From positions 804,980-868,979 of the forward strand of contig NZ_FNJH01000001.1 in the NCBI RefSeq assembly GCF_900103225.1: 64,000 bases of DNA, given 5' to 3'. A program made the position numbers and the translations under genes. The number at the start of each line of letters is the position of its first letter. Position 1 is the first letter of the stretch. Under the pieces are notes generated by a model that worked only from the letters and a program-made list of their open reading frames with translations, had not been told where the DNA came from and ran no database searches. Positions 17,875 to 26,550 of the stretch are shown one piece after another. Source of the DNA: Pseudomonas congelans. GTDB taxonomy: Bacteria > Pseudomonadota > Gammaproteobacteria > Pseudomonadales > Pseudomonadaceae.

Positions 17875-18262
17875 GACGATGGCCCACCTGAATCAATCGA
17901 GCACTTCCTTGCTCCAATGGGTAGGCAGACAGCCAGAATGCGTCCGGTAAAGCCATGATGACGGGACGATGACCAGCGGAAAGATCATCGGTCGGTCAAG
18001 CTGCTTTCCAGCAGGATCGCTGAGCGGTCTGACGAAGACTGAAAATAGCACTTGCCAGCGCCGTTCTGGAAAAATTTTTTATGACGCAGCACAAAAAAAT
18101 CAATTATATGAGCGTTGTCATTAGAAGGTATTAATGGGCACGCTCCAGGCATTTGCAGAGCCGCTACCGCAAGTCCTTTCAATGGAATGAATTTGCTGTG
18201 ACGAAGATGGTTTTCGTGCCGGGTCTGGGGCAAGCTGTCGCTATTGACCCGAGGAACCGCAC
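17875..18262. other. Intergenic region before the polyamine-binding-protein gene
   Basis: 388 bases; the middle (about 18050-18130) is AT-rich and probably contains promoters for both flanking divergent genes. A weak -24/-12-like string near 18136 lacks the TT before GC. No gene or repeat recognised. Confidence 0.4.
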
Positions 18263-19342
18263 ATGCTGAGAAACTCCCTTGCCGCACTGATGTTGCTGGC
18301 CTCGACCAGTCACGCGGCGGAGACGGTCAATATCTACAACTGGACGGACTATATAGCGCCGGACACCCTGAAGAATTTCGAAGTCGCCACCGGCTTCAAG
18401 ACCACTTACGAAACCTTTGAAACCAATGAGGCGCTGAACGCAAAGCTGCTGGCGGGCCACTCCGGCTACGACGTGGTTTTTCCGTCCATTCACTTCATGG
18501 GGCGACAAATCCAGAGCGGACTGCTTAAAACCCTCGACAAGCGACAGTTGCCCAACTGGAAAAACCTCAATCCGGTCCTGCTCAAGGCCCTTGAGAGCAG
18601 TGATCCCGGTAATCAGCATGGTTTTCCTTATCTGTGGGGCAGCACCGGCATCGGCTATGACTCAGTCAAGGTCAAGGCCATCCTCGGCAAGGATGCACCG
18701 CTCGATTCCTGGGATCTGGTGCTCAAGCCGGAAAACATGAAAAAGCTCGCCCAATGCGGTGTCGTATTTCTCGACAGCGCACCGGCTCTGCTGCCGATCA
18801 CCCTCAATTACCTTGGCTTGCCGCCACACAGTGAGGTGCCTGACGACTACCGCCAGGCAAAGGCGGTACTGGACAGCGTACGGCCGTACATACGCAATTT
18901 CAGTTCTGCCGATTACATCGCCGACCTCGCCAAGGGCAGGATTTGTGTCGCTGTGGGCTATTCCGGGGATATTTCCCAGGCTCAGGAGCAGGCGCAGAAA
19001 GAAGGCAATGGCTTCACCATCGATTACGTCGTTCCGAAGGAGGACGCGCCCATGTGGTTCGATATGGCCGCCATCCCGGCTGACGTCACCGATACCAAGG
19101 GTGCCTACGCGTTCCTGAATTACCTGCTGCGCCCCGAAGTGATCGCCAATATCACCAATACCGTGCATTACGCCAATGGCAATGAAAAGGCAGACGCGCT
19201 TATCGGCCCAGGCCTGTGGACCGATACCACGGTGTACCCGGACGCCGATATGTTGAGCCGCCTGTTCGTGATGTCTCAGGTCCCCGAAACTATCGATACG
19301 TTGCGCGAGAAGCTCTGGGACACATTCAGGGCCGACAAGTAA
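18263..19342 (+). CDS. Polyamine ABC transporter substrate-binding protein (PotF/SpuD-like)
   Basis: 359 residues with a signal peptide cleaved after 'SHA' (about residue 18). 'VNIYNWTDYIAPDTLKNFEVATGFKTTYETFETNE' is the diagnostic N-terminal segment of PotF/SpuD/SpuE putrescine and spermidine binders; 'YDVVFPSIHFMGRQI', 'GSTGIGYD' and the C-terminal 'FLNYLLRPEVIANITNTVHYANGN' also agree. It is an orphan: no permease or ATPase genes are next to it, so it must serve a transporter encoded elsewhere or act in sensing. ATG 18263 follows GAGGAACC. Confidence 0.88.
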   Translation: MLRNSLAALMLLASTSHAAETVNIYNWTDYIAPDTLKNFEVATGFKTTYETFETNEALNAKLLAGHSGYDVVFPSIHFMGRQIQSGLLKTLDKRQLPNWKNLNPVLLKALESSDPGNQHGFPYLWGSTGIGYDSVKVKAILGKDAPLDSWDLVLKPENMKKLAQCGVVFLDSAPALLPITLNYLGLPPHSEVPDDYRQAKAVLDSVRPYIRNFSSADYIADLAKGRICVAVGYSGDISQAQEQAQKEGNGFTIDYVVPKEDAPMWFDMAAIPADVTDTKGAYAFLNYLLRPEVIANITNTVHYANGNEKADALIGPGLWTDTTVYPDADMLSRLFVMSQVPETIDTLREKLWDTFRADK

Positions 19343-19348
19343 CGCTGT

Positions 19349-20062
19349 TCAGATGACATGGGCCTGCTGCAGTTCGGTCAGCGCCTGAGCTTTCAAACGG
19401 GCCAGCAGCGGATCGCGACGATCCCTTGGCGTCTGCAGCCCGACCGGCAATTGGTGGGTGATTGTGCCGGGACGGCTGCCCATCACCAGCACGCGGTCGC
19501 TCAGGTACAACGCCTCGTCGACATCATGAGTTACCAGCAACAGGGTGATGGCATGGCGCGCGGCCAGTTGCAGCAACAGGTCCTGAAGCTTCATCCGGGT
19601 AAACGCATCGACTGCGCTGAAAGGCTCATCCAGCAGCAACACCGCCGGGTGCGAGTACAGGCCGCGCGCGATAGCCACGCGCTGCGCCATGCCCCCTGAC
19701 AGCGCTTTGGGCAAGGCGTCGGCAAAACCGGACAGGCCCACTTCTTCGATCAATTGACCGACCCAGCCGCGGTCGTAGCGGTCATCGTCACTGAAACCGA
19801 TATTCTGTGCGACGGTCAGCCAAGGCATCAGGCGCGGCTCTTGAAACACGAATGCCACTTCGCCCTGAATACGCTGCACCGAACCACGAAAGTCCTGCTC
19901 CAGGCCGGCGACAATCCTCAGCAGCGTGCTTTTGCCACAGCCGCTGGGGCCCAGCAGGCTGACGATTTCACCTGATTGCAGCGACAAATCGATGCCGTGC
20001 AGCACGGTATTGCCCGCGAACTCCTTGTGCTCGACGCGTATGTCCATCAGTGATTGCGACAT
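19349..20062 (-). CDS. Sulfonate/nitrate-type ABC transporter ATP-binding protein
   Basis: 237 residues of the SsuB/TauB group. Walker A GPSGCGKST, Q-loop 'FVFQEPRLMPW', signature 'LSGGMAQRVAIARG', Walker B 'LLLDEPFSAVDAFTR' and 'VTHDVDEAL' are complete; 'PRLMPWLTVAQNIGF' is typical of the subfamily. It is the last gene of a three-gene leftward operon (binding protein, permease, ATPase). No SsuD/SsuE or TauD enzyme is nearby, so the substrate may be any sulfonate, sulfate ester or similar. Confidence 0.88.
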   Translation of the reverse strand: MSQSLMDIRVEHKEFAGNTVLHGIDLSLQSGEIVSLLGPSGCGKSTLLRIVAGLEQDFRGSVQRIQGEVAFVFQEPRLMPWLTVAQNIGFSDDDRYDRGWVGQLIEEVGLSGFADALPKALSGGMAQRVAIARGLYSHPAVLLLDEPFSAVDAFTRMKLQDLLLQLAARHAITLLLVTHDVDEALYLSDRVLVMGSRPGTITHQLPVGLQTPRDRRDPLLARLKAQALTELQQAHVI

Positions 20063-20065
20063 GTA

Positions 20066-20914
20066 TCAACCCTCGCGGCTTTGCCCGTTGAATGTATCCC
20101 GCCAGGCCAGGAAGCGCTTTTCCAGGCGTGCCAACAGGCCGTCGCTGAGTTTGCCCAGTGTCGCCAGGACGATGATGGCCGCCAGTACGATGTCCGGGCG
20201 CGAGGTTTCGCGTCCGTCACTGAGCAGGTAGCCCAGGCCTTTGGTGGCCGCGATCAGTTCGGCGGCCACCAGAAACATCCACGACAGGCTCATGCCGCTA
20301 CGCAAACCGGTAAACAGGCCGGGCAGGGCGGCGGGCAGAAGAATGCGCCGGGTCAGACGATAGCGGCTCAAGCCATACATCTGGCCGACTTCTACCAGCT
20401 TTCGGTCAATGCCTCTAATTGCGGCTACGCCGTTGAGGTAGACCGGAAAGAACGCACCAATGGCAATCAGCACGATTTTCGATGTTTCGCCAATGCCCAG
20501 CCACAACAGCAGAAGCGGCACCCACGCCAGACTCGGAATGGAGCGAAGCCCGGCGAATGTCGGCTCCAGATACGCCTCTGCCTCCCGACTGAGCCCCACC
20601 CACGCAGCAAACACCAGGGCCAGGCTCGCGCCGATCACAAAGCCGCTGAGCACACGCAACAGACTGGCACTGATGTGTTTCCACAACGCACCGTCCGCCA
20701 GGTCGCGCAGGGTCAGCACGATCTCGCTGGGCGCTGGCATCTGGTAGGCAGGCAGCCAGCCGATGCGTACGATAATTTCCAGCAGGACGATGATCACCGC
20801 CGGCACCACCAGCCCCTTGAGGGGCGTTCTGTAGCGCAGCCAAAGCGTAGGTTGCCCCTTGTCCGGCAATGTTGTCTGCGCTGAGGCAGGCAACGCTTTG
20901 TCCCGGCTGGTCAT
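20066..20914 (-). CDS. Sulfonate/nitrate-type ABC transporter permease
   Basis: 282 residues, SsuC/TauC-like with about six membrane spans. 'PSLAWVPLLLLWLGIGETSKIVLIAIGAFFPVYLNGVAAIRGID' is the highly conserved stretch of the family, followed by the EAA-like loop near 'LLPAALPGLFTGLRSGMSLSWMFLVAAEL'. The start overlaps the end of the binding-protein gene by four bases, and the ATPase starts 3 bases after its end. Confidence 0.9.
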   Translation of the reverse strand: MTSRDKALPASAQTTLPDKGQPTLWLRYRTPLKGLVVPAVIIVLLEIIVRIGWLPAYQMPAPSEIVLTLRDLADGALWKHISASLLRVLSGFVIGASLALVFAAWVGLSREAEAYLEPTFAGLRSIPSLAWVPLLLLWLGIGETSKIVLIAIGAFFPVYLNGVAAIRGIDRKLVEVGQMYGLSRYRLTRRILLPAALPGLFTGLRSGMSLSWMFLVAAELIAATKGLGYLLSDGRETSRPDIVLAAIIVLATLGKLSDGLLARLEKRFLAWRDTFNGQSREG

Positions 20915-21921
20915 GGAGTGGCGATCACGGCTTTGGAGAATTCAGGTGTGATCAGTTGATCGATGACCTGTTCGACATTGACGCCTTTGCGCACCAGATC
21001 CTCCGCGACCAGAATCGGTGCTGCGGCCTTGGACGCCTCGACGTCTTTCGCGCTCAGTTGCGGGCTGCTCAGGTCTGTGCGGGTCAATTGCAGCCTGGCG
21101 ACTTCCAGCGGCAGGCCCGACTCGGTCGCCAGCAGTCTGGCCAGCTCATCAGGGTTATTCACTGCCCATTCCCGAGCCTGTTCATAAGCGCTCAATACTG
21201 TCCTGATCGCCTGTGGATGTTCTCTGGCGTAGGTTTCCGTGACGCTCAGTACGCCATAGCTGTTGAAGTCCTTGTTGCGGTAAAGCAGGCGCGAGCCGGA
21301 CTGGATTTCACTGGCCGCCATGTGCGGGTCAAGGCCTGCCCAGGCATCTACGTCACCTTTTTCGAGGGCTGTTCGCCCATCGGGATGCTGCAGGTGCAGC
21401 AACTCGACATCATCCTTGTTCAGCCCGGCCTTCTGCAGCGCGCGCAAAGTGAACAGATAAGGGTCGGTGCCTTTGGTGGCGGCTATTTTCTTGCCTTTGA
21501 GCTCGGTAACCGATTGCAGCGGCGAATCCTTGCCCACGACCAGTGCCGTCCATTCTGCCCGGCTGTAGACATATACCGACTTGATCGGGCTGCCGTTGGC
21601 CCGGGCCAGCACCGCAGACAGGCTGGCCGACGAAGCGAAGTCGACGCTGCCGCTGTTCAGGTACTCCAGCGAGCGGTTGCTGCCCTGACTTAACACCCAG
21701 GTGACTTTCGCCTCCGGCAGGGCTTTCTCCAGCCAGCCAAAATGCTTGAGTGCCAGGCTGACCGGCGAATAGTAGGCGTAGTCCAGGCGGATTTCGGCAG
21801 GCGCGGTCTCGGCGGCCTGCACCGCGCCGTTCAGGCTTAACGCCAATACGCAGGTGCTCGCCATCCAGCGAATCAGCGCGCGGGGAGACAACAACCGAAA
21901 AGAAACGGGGGGTTGTGGCAT
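20911..21921 (-). CDS. Sulfonate-type ABC transporter substrate-binding protein
   Basis: 336 residues from ATG 21921; an ATG at 21975 is further from the signal peptide, and a still later Met before 'ASTCVLALSLNGAVQA' is possible because no start has a strong ribosome site. A signal peptide is cleaved near 'VQAAE'. Mature motifs 'GSVDFASSASLSAVLARANGSPIKSVYVY', 'VTELKGKKIAATKGTDPYLFTLRALQKAGL' and 'GDVDAWAGLDPHMA' are those of SsuA/AtsR-type periplasmic binders. First gene of the leftward operon. Confidence 0.85.
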   Translation of the reverse strand: MPQPPVSFRLLSPRALIRWMASTCVLALSLNGAVQAAETAPAEIRLDYAYYSPVSLALKHFGWLEKALPEAKVTWVLSQGSNRSLEYLNSGSVDFASSASLSAVLARANGSPIKSVYVYSRAEWTALVVGKDSPLQSVTELKGKKIAATKGTDPYLFTLRALQKAGLNKDDVELLHLQHPDGRTALEKGDVDAWAGLDPHMAASEIQSGSRLLYRNKDFNSYGVLSVTETYAREHPQAIRTVLSAYEQAREWAVNNPDELARLLATESGLPLEVARLQLTRTDLSSPQLSAKDVEASKAAAPILVAEDLVRKGVNVEQVIDQLITPEFSKAVIATP

Positions 21922-22397
21922 AGTGGCATCCAGGTCAGGAAAACAGAGCCGCAGCGACCGGTTGGTATATTCCAAAACAGGCAGTTCGCAGGGCGTGAAA
22001 TTCAGAAAAGGAATATTGCACGCTCTATGCCAAAGACCAGAGTGCTGGAATCCCGGGGCTTTACGTGGTTTTCCAGCGTTCTTGATGTTGATCTGACAGC
22101 AGCCTGTTGAATGGCTGTTGCCAGGCAGACAGTCGGGTTTTGTAACTCATCTCTTGACGATTTTTTGACATTTTCCCTGTCTGTCAGACGCTTTTTTTCG
22201 CCGGTACTGCAACAGAATCGTTTTTTGACACTCTTAATCGTCCACATTCTTAATTTCGAAACATGTGCGCACTAAGATTCGCGCGTGACCCTGTTTGACT
22301 GATCCGCCGAAATTTCCAGGGCGAGCTGCACAAGCCTGCGTATTCGCACCAGCCAGACGGCTGTCCCCTTTCAAATGCGCACCGGACTCAGAAAATA
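21922..22397. other. Divergent promoter region
   Basis: 476 bases between the sulfonate operon and the phosphatase gene. Two strings with TTTTTTGACA, near 22158 and 22218, look like -35 elements pointing right. The second has a TCTTAA 17 bases on. No gene or long repeat recognised. Confidence 0.4.
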
Positions 22398-23084
22398 ATG
22401 AATATGCCGAAAATGCCTTCCATCACCCGTCTTCAGCGCCGTCTCGCGTGGTGCTTCTTCCCCTCCGTGCTGGTGGCTTCTGCCCTGGTCCTGTTCACCA
22501 TGGGCAAAGGCGTCCATGCAGAACCCAAGAATGGTACCCAGACACTGGTGTTCCTCCGGCATGCCGAAAAACCGGCCATGGGGTTGGGGCAACTGAACTG
22601 CCAGGGGCTCAACCGGGCGATAGAACTGTCGGAAGTCCTGCCTAGGGAGTTCGGCAAGGCTGATTTCATTTTCGCTGCCAACCCGAGTCGACACGTGGAA
22701 GAGGGTGAGGGCGACCTGTCCTACAGCTACGTTCGTCCGCTGATGACGGTAGGGCCCAGCGCAATCAAACTGGGGCTGCCCGTCAACCTCGACTTCGGTG
22801 CCAACGACACCGCAGACCTGGCCGATGAACTGATGCAGGACAAGTACCACAACGCAGTCATCTACACCGCGTGGTCGCATGGCTATCTGCCGGAGCTGAT
22901 CAACAAGGTTGCTGAAGAAGCGTCCGGCAAGAGCACCAATCTGCTGGATGACTGGACAAACGACGATTTCGACTCGGTGATTGTCGTCACCTTGAAATGG
23001 GTCGATGGCAAAGCCACGCTCGATTACAAGAATCAAAAGCAGGGCCTCAACAACGGTACCCAAACCTGCCCTGAAGCGACCTGA
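22398..23084 (+). CDS. Exported histidine phosphatase family protein
   Basis: 228 residues. A hydrophobic N-terminal segment (about 17-38) ending 'GVHA-EP' predicts export or membrane anchoring. The catalytic signature 'VFLRHAEKP' carries the phospho-accepting His55, as in the RHG/RHE branch-1 superfamily. 'SHGYLPELINKVAEE' may supply the second His. Overall it resembles bacterial periplasmic histidine phosphatases of unknown substrate. The start is ATG 22398; the upstream ribosome site is poor, and Met3 or Met6 could also serve. Confidence 0.75.
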   Translation: MNMPKMPSITRLQRRLAWCFFPSVLVASALVLFTMGKGVHAEPKNGTQTLVFLRHAEKPAMGLGQLNCQGLNRAIELSEVLPREFGKADFIFAANPSRHVEEGEGDLSYSYVRPLMTVGPSAIKLGLPVNLDFGANDTADLADELMQDKYHNAVIYTAWSHGYLPELINKVAEEASGKSTNLLDDWTNDDFDSVIVVTLKWVDGKATLDYKNQKQGLNNGTQTCPEAT

Positions 23085-23092
23085 TGTCGAAC

Positions 23093-23116
23093 CTCAACGG
23101 CCTTTCAGCCGTTGAG
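23093..23116. terminator. Hairpin between convergent genes
   Basis: A 9-bp perfect stem (ctcaacggc, loop ctttca, gccgttgag) overlaps the last codons of the aldo/keto reductase gene and follows the phosphatase stop. It has no U-run, so termination is uncertain. Confidence 0.4.
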
Positions 23117-24097
23117 CGACTTCATCGACGCCGCGTTATAACGTTCGCCGGATGCCGACCCCTGAGCCGGAAAAATCGTCTCCAGCTGGGCAAGGTCATC
23201 GCTACTGAGCGTCAATGAAGCCGCTGCCACGTTGCTTTCCAGGTACTTGCGCTGTTTGGTGCCAGGGATCGGAATGATGTCATCTCCCTGGGCAAGCACC
23301 CAGGCCAGCGCCAGTTGCGATGCGCTGATGCCCCTGGCCGTAGCCAGTGCCTTGACCTTCTCGACCAAGTGCAGATTGCGATTGAAGTTTTCGCCCTGAA
23401 ACCGTGGGGTGAAGCGACGGTAGTCATCGGCCGCGAAATCGTCCGGGGTGCGCAATTCACCGGTCAGAAACCCCCGGCCCAGCGGGCTGTACGCCACGAA
23501 GGCAATACCCAGGCGACGGCAGGTGGCAAGCACGCCATCCTGTTCCGGATCGCGTGACCAGAGTGAGTACTCGCTCTGCACGGCCGCCAGCGGGTGCACC
23601 GCGTGGGCCTTTTCGATGGTCGCTGCACTGGCTTCGCAGATACCTATGTGGCGCACCTTGCCTGCCTTGACCAGTTCGGCCATGGCGCCAATGGTCTCCT
23701 CGATGGGCACCTTGGGGTCGACGCGATGCTGATAATAGAGATCAAGGTAATCGGTGTTCAGCCGCTTCAGACTGGCGTCGATGGACTGGCGAATGTACGC
23801 CGGGCTGCCATTGACGCCACGTGCATGCGGGTCGTCGCCACGCACGATGCCGAACTTGCTGGCCAGGTAGATACCTTCACGCTTGCCCTCGAGGGCACGG
23901 CCAAGCAAGGCTTCGTTGGTGTACGGGCCGTACATGTCCGCCGTATCGAAAAAGGTGACACCCAGCTCCAGCGCGCGGTGCAAGGTGGCGATGGATTCCT
24001 TTTCGTCGATACCGGTGGTGTAGAAGTCCGACATTCCCATGCAGCCCAGCCCGAGGGCTGATACGTGCGGACCGTGGTTACCCAGTTGGCGCGTCAT
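23105..24097 (-). CDS. Aldo/keto reductase
   Basis: 330 residues, NADP(H)-dependent (beta/alpha)8 barrel of the AKR13-like group. The catalytic tetrad is complete: Asp51 and Tyr56 ('FFDTADMYG'), Lys81 ('LASKFG') and His124 ('YYQHRVD'). The cofactor site is '[15 protein letters not shown]'. It reduces aldehydes or ketones; the physiological substrate is unknown. GTG 24100 directly before ATG 24097 is also a possible start behind AGGAG. It stands alone. Confidence 0.92.
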   Translation of the reverse strand: MTRQLGNHGPHVSALGLGCMGMSDFYTTGIDEKESIATLHRALELGVTFFDTADMYGPYTNEALLGRALEGKREGIYLASKFGIVRGDDPHARGVNGSPAYIRQSIDASLKRLNTDYLDLYYQHRVDPKVPIEETIGAMAELVKAGKVRHIGICEASAATIEKAHAVHPLAAVQSEYSLWSRDPEQDGVLATCRRLGIAFVAYSPLGRGFLTGELRTPDDFAADDYRRFTPRFQGENFNRNLHLVEKVKALATARGISASQLALAWVLAQGDDIIPIPGTKQRKYLESNVAAASLTLSSDDLAQLETIFPAQGSASGERYNAASMKSLNG

Positions 24098-24262
24098 CAC
24101 AATGAGTTCTCCTGACGTTTTAAAGAGCGGTCAAGTCTCTGCTCTTTGGTTGGCGCAATAAACCGGGTGATTGTGATTTCACTGTTGGGAAATTCCGAAT
24201 AATAGTATTCGCGGCGAGGGACCCCATAAATGCTTTAGATATGCTTTTTGATCGCGAAGGAA

Positions 24263-24277
24263 CCCGACGAAGTCGGG
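24263..24277. terminator. Short hairpin after the effector/immunity island
   Basis: cccgac, loop gaa, gtcggg, about 35 bases past the stop of the immunity-gene fragment on the leftward strand. It could end the island's transcript; it lacks a clear U-run. Confidence 0.35.
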
Positions 24278-24310
24278 CCGGAAACGGAGAGGGGACTAAT
24301 GAAGTGCCGG

Positions 24311-24469
24311 TTAAGGTCTGAAGGGGGCCGATCGCCCCGGACACTGTTTTAGACGAGCAATAACGTCAGGCACCGTTTTGGTTGTGTCGATCCTGCCGAT
24401 ATCATCAAGATAGATGTCTATCGTACTTCCCCATTCAGGCGTGATGTCGATGCTTGATTTTCTTTGCAT
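24311..24469 (-). pseudogene. Truncated second copy of the immunity gene (3' end only)
   Basis: Translated from 24469, 52 residues run to a stop at 24311 and align with the last 50 residues of the neighbouring immunity protein: 'SIDITPEWGSTIDIYLDDIGRID' against 'CIEITPKWGGAIDIYLDGRGRIE', then 'VIARLKQC' against 'VIARLKRC', both ending FRP-stop. An in-frame stop lies just before its first Met, and the membrane anchor and middle part are missing. It is a decayed paralogue, not a recent exact duplication, since many residues differ. Confidence 0.75.
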
Positions 24470-24519
24470 TTGTGCTCAATGACACCTGCTCCCCATTCCT
24501 GGGTGGCTGATTGGGCACC

Positions 24520-24930
24520 TTAAGGCCGGAAAGGATCAGCGTCACCCTCACATCGCTTTAAGCGAGCAATAACGCCAGGGCCAGTTTTAGCAGTTTCGAT
24601 GCGGCCTCTGCCATCGAGGTAGATGTCTATCGCGCCGCCCCATTTTGGCGTAATTTCGATACACCTGCGCAGACTCTTTTCATTCCACCAATCGAAGCTC
24701 ATAAAGAATTTCTCATTGGGAAAAATATGCCCGGTATCGTATGTGCCCTGACCCGGAAGCATTCCTTCTTTATGAATGTTGTGCTGGGTGTTCCAGATTA
24801 CACGAAGCTCGTCTGTAGCTTCTTTAGAATAATGGACACGAACGACAGGAGTCGCCACGTACCAGAACAGCGCTGGAAGAATTATGCATGCCCCAATAAA
24901 ATACCGAGCCTTAATATGTTTCACAGACAT
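24520..24930 (-). CDS. Putative membrane-anchored immunity protein to the PAAR toxin
   Basis: 136 residues from ATG 24930, overlapping the toxin's last 20 bases; ATG 24945 is an alternative. It has one N-terminal membrane span (about residues 7-26, 'YFIGACIILPALFWYVA') and a C-terminal soluble part that would lie in the periplasm. It has no recognised family. Position directly after and overlapping a PAAR-toxin gene, and presence of a diverged fragment downstream, are typical of immunity genes. A periplasmic immunity protein suggests that the toxin is neutralised in the periplasm. Base composition is lower in GC than in flanking genes. Confidence 0.65.
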   Translation of the reverse strand: MSVKHIKARYFIGACIILPALFWYVATPVVRVHYSKEATDELRVIWNTQHNIHKEGMLPGQGTYDTGHIFPNEKFFMSFDWWNEKSLRRCIEITPKWGGAIDIYLDGRGRIETAKTGPGVIARLKRCEGDADPFRP

Positions 24931-26074
24931 GGACACTGGCGCCATCTCCCCATTCTGACGGTGTGACCGCGAGTACTTCGTCCATGATCATCCTTGCCGT
25001 GACGCCTCCGGTTGGATTCTCATGGAAGAGTTTCACGCCAATGCTAATAGAAATCCGATCCGGGACGTCATCCCATGCGCGCAGCCCTTCTACACCCTCA
25101 GTGGCATGAGGCCCTTTGAGCCTCTGATCTTCTTTGGCTTCGAATATCTGCTCTCCCCACCGGCGTAATTGATCTGAAGCAATCTGCTCGACACCAGCGC
25201 CGTCTAAAAGGGCGCTCTCACTGAGTCCTCCGGCCATACCCACATAACCGTAATGAATGTTGGACCAGATATCGTAGTAGTAGTCGTACTTGCCTTGCCT
25301 GTGGCGATACATGCCAAACTTCGCGTGGATCTTCGATTTGTGGTCCCAGTCACGACCTTGGCCTACTCGCTCAGTCCAAAGGGCCATGGCTGCCACCACA
25401 TTTGAAGCGCCGATAGCTTGAGGGTTGGTGTTCCCTATTTGGGCGTACCAGGGCAGGTCCATTCTTTTACGAGTCTCTTCCGCAACGTCATAGCTGAGCA
25501 GTTCTTTTATCTTCAAGACGGAGGAGTGGTGGATATTATTATTCATCTCGTCTGCGATGTAGGCCGCCAGCTTCTCCATCATGTTCGGATGCGTGCAGCC
25601 TTCAGGTCCATCATTTGGTACAGCTTCCTCTTCAGGCTGTTCACGGGCCGCATTTGGAGCTACCAAAGCGTTCGCCGCCAAGGCTTTCTCTGTGAGCTTC
25701 GGGTCAGACAACAAGATCGCCATCTTCTCGTCGTCCACGGAACCGTCTGGCCGGAAGGCCCCCAGCGCCATGAAGTTAATAATGGTCGCGCCACCAGCAT
25801 CACCCATGACGAAGCCGCCACCAACATTGCCTGAGCCCGTGATGATTGTCCCGCCGTGACTGGTTGGGCTTCCTAAATGGGCCATAGGACGGCCATTCAC
25901 TTGAATAGAGGGGAAACCTGAAGTGATGACCGCCCCGCACCCGCAGGAATCACCCACACGTGCCGCGCCCATGCCGTTGATGTTGGCATCACCGGATGCA
26001 GAAGCGATAGGCGTTGTACCGTGACCCGGCAATGGGCAGGCGTGCCTGTCGCCCAATCGAGCTGAAGAAATCAT
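24911..26074 (-). CDS. PAAR-domain protein with C-terminal polymorphic toxin domain (type 44-like), probable T6SS effector
   Basis: 387 residues. Residues 1 to about 95 form a PAAR domain (start 'ISSARLGDRHACPLPGHG', 'GDSCGCGAVITSGFPSIQVNG', 'MAHLGSPTSHGGTI'), which caps the VgrG spike of a type VI secretion system. A linker follows, and residues about 160-387 form a toxin domain with 'WDHKSKI' and 'YDYYYDIWSNIHYGYVG', the block I associate with polymorphic toxin type 44 (Ntox44). No vgrG, adaptor or T6SS genes are in the window, so it is an orphan cargo locus. ATG 26074 follows AAGGAC. The toxin activity is not known from sequence. Confidence 0.82.
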   Translation of the reverse strand: MISSARLGDRHACPLPGHGTTPIASASGDANINGMGAARVGDSCGCGAVITSGFPSIQVNGRPMAHLGSPTSHGGTIITGSGNVGGGFVMGDAGGATIINFMALGAFRPDGSVDDEKMAILLSDPKLTEKALAANALVAPNAAREQPEEEAVPNDGPEGCTHPNMMEKLAAYIADEMNNNIHHSSVLKIKELLSYDVAEETRKRMDLPWYAQIGNTNPQAIGASNVVAAMALWTERVGQGRDWDHKSKIHAKFGMYRHRQGKYDYYYDIWSNIHYGYVGMAGGLSESALLDGAGVEQIASDQLRRWGEQIFEAKEDQRLKGPHATEGVEGLRAWDDVPDRISISIGVKLFHENPTGGVTARMIMDEVLAVTPSEWGDGASVHVCETY

Positions 26075-26532
26075 TGCAGGCCGTCCTTGCGTCTTTGATC
26101 CGTAGACAATAACCAGCGTTTAGTTGACGCATGGGAGGCTATCGAGAACGTGAAAGACGGTCTGTAGGAGGAGTCTTAATTTTCGCGAAGTGCCCTGAGA
26201 ATCAGGTAGAAAAGTCGGAATGACCCCACTGTGAGCGAACTCTCATCAGCTCTGTGTTCACCAATATTCCTTGTCAAGCCTGCGTGGGTATCTGTCGTGC
26301 GCCTCTGGATGAGGAGTTTTGATGCGCCCTCGGGTGTGACAAGTCCTGTATCGAGCGGTGTTGCAAGCTGTTGGTCAACGCTTGCTTACCCCTTTACGAT
26401 CCAGCTACCTCGCAGAACCACTGTGTGACGCAATGGTTGTATTTGAACGTTATGCCCTCTGTGCGTCTGCCCCTGAGCTCATAATCCCTACGCTCCAATC
26501 CGACAAAGCGCGCTAGCCACACAATACCGAAT
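26075..26532. other. Intergenic region between the effector and lexA2
   Basis: About 460 bases with mixed composition and several short open frames (for example 26231-26428 +) lacking ribosome sites or known products. It should contain the effector promoter on one strand and the lexA2 promoter on the other. No repeat or att-like site is obvious. Confidence 0.4.
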
Positions 26533-26550
26533 GGAGTACAAATGTACTCC
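26533..26550. promoter_or_regulatory. LexA2-type operator over the lexA2 start
   Basis: GGAGTACAAATGTACTCC is a perfect 18-bp inverted repeat (7-bp arms, 4-base centre) containing GTAC-N4-GTAC, close to the GTAC-N4-GTGC motif reported for Pseudomonas LexA2. Its GGAG half serves as ribosome site, and its centre contains the ATG of lexA2, so repressor binding and translation signals coincide. Confidence 0.75.

Noticed and set aside
18136..18151. Sigma-54-like string before the polyamine-binding protein
   Set aside because: GG and GC are spaced properly, but the TT of the -12 element is missing and the -24 begins with G; too weak to call.
26231..26428. Short + strand open frame between effector and lexA2
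   Set aside because: No ribosome site, and the translation looks random.
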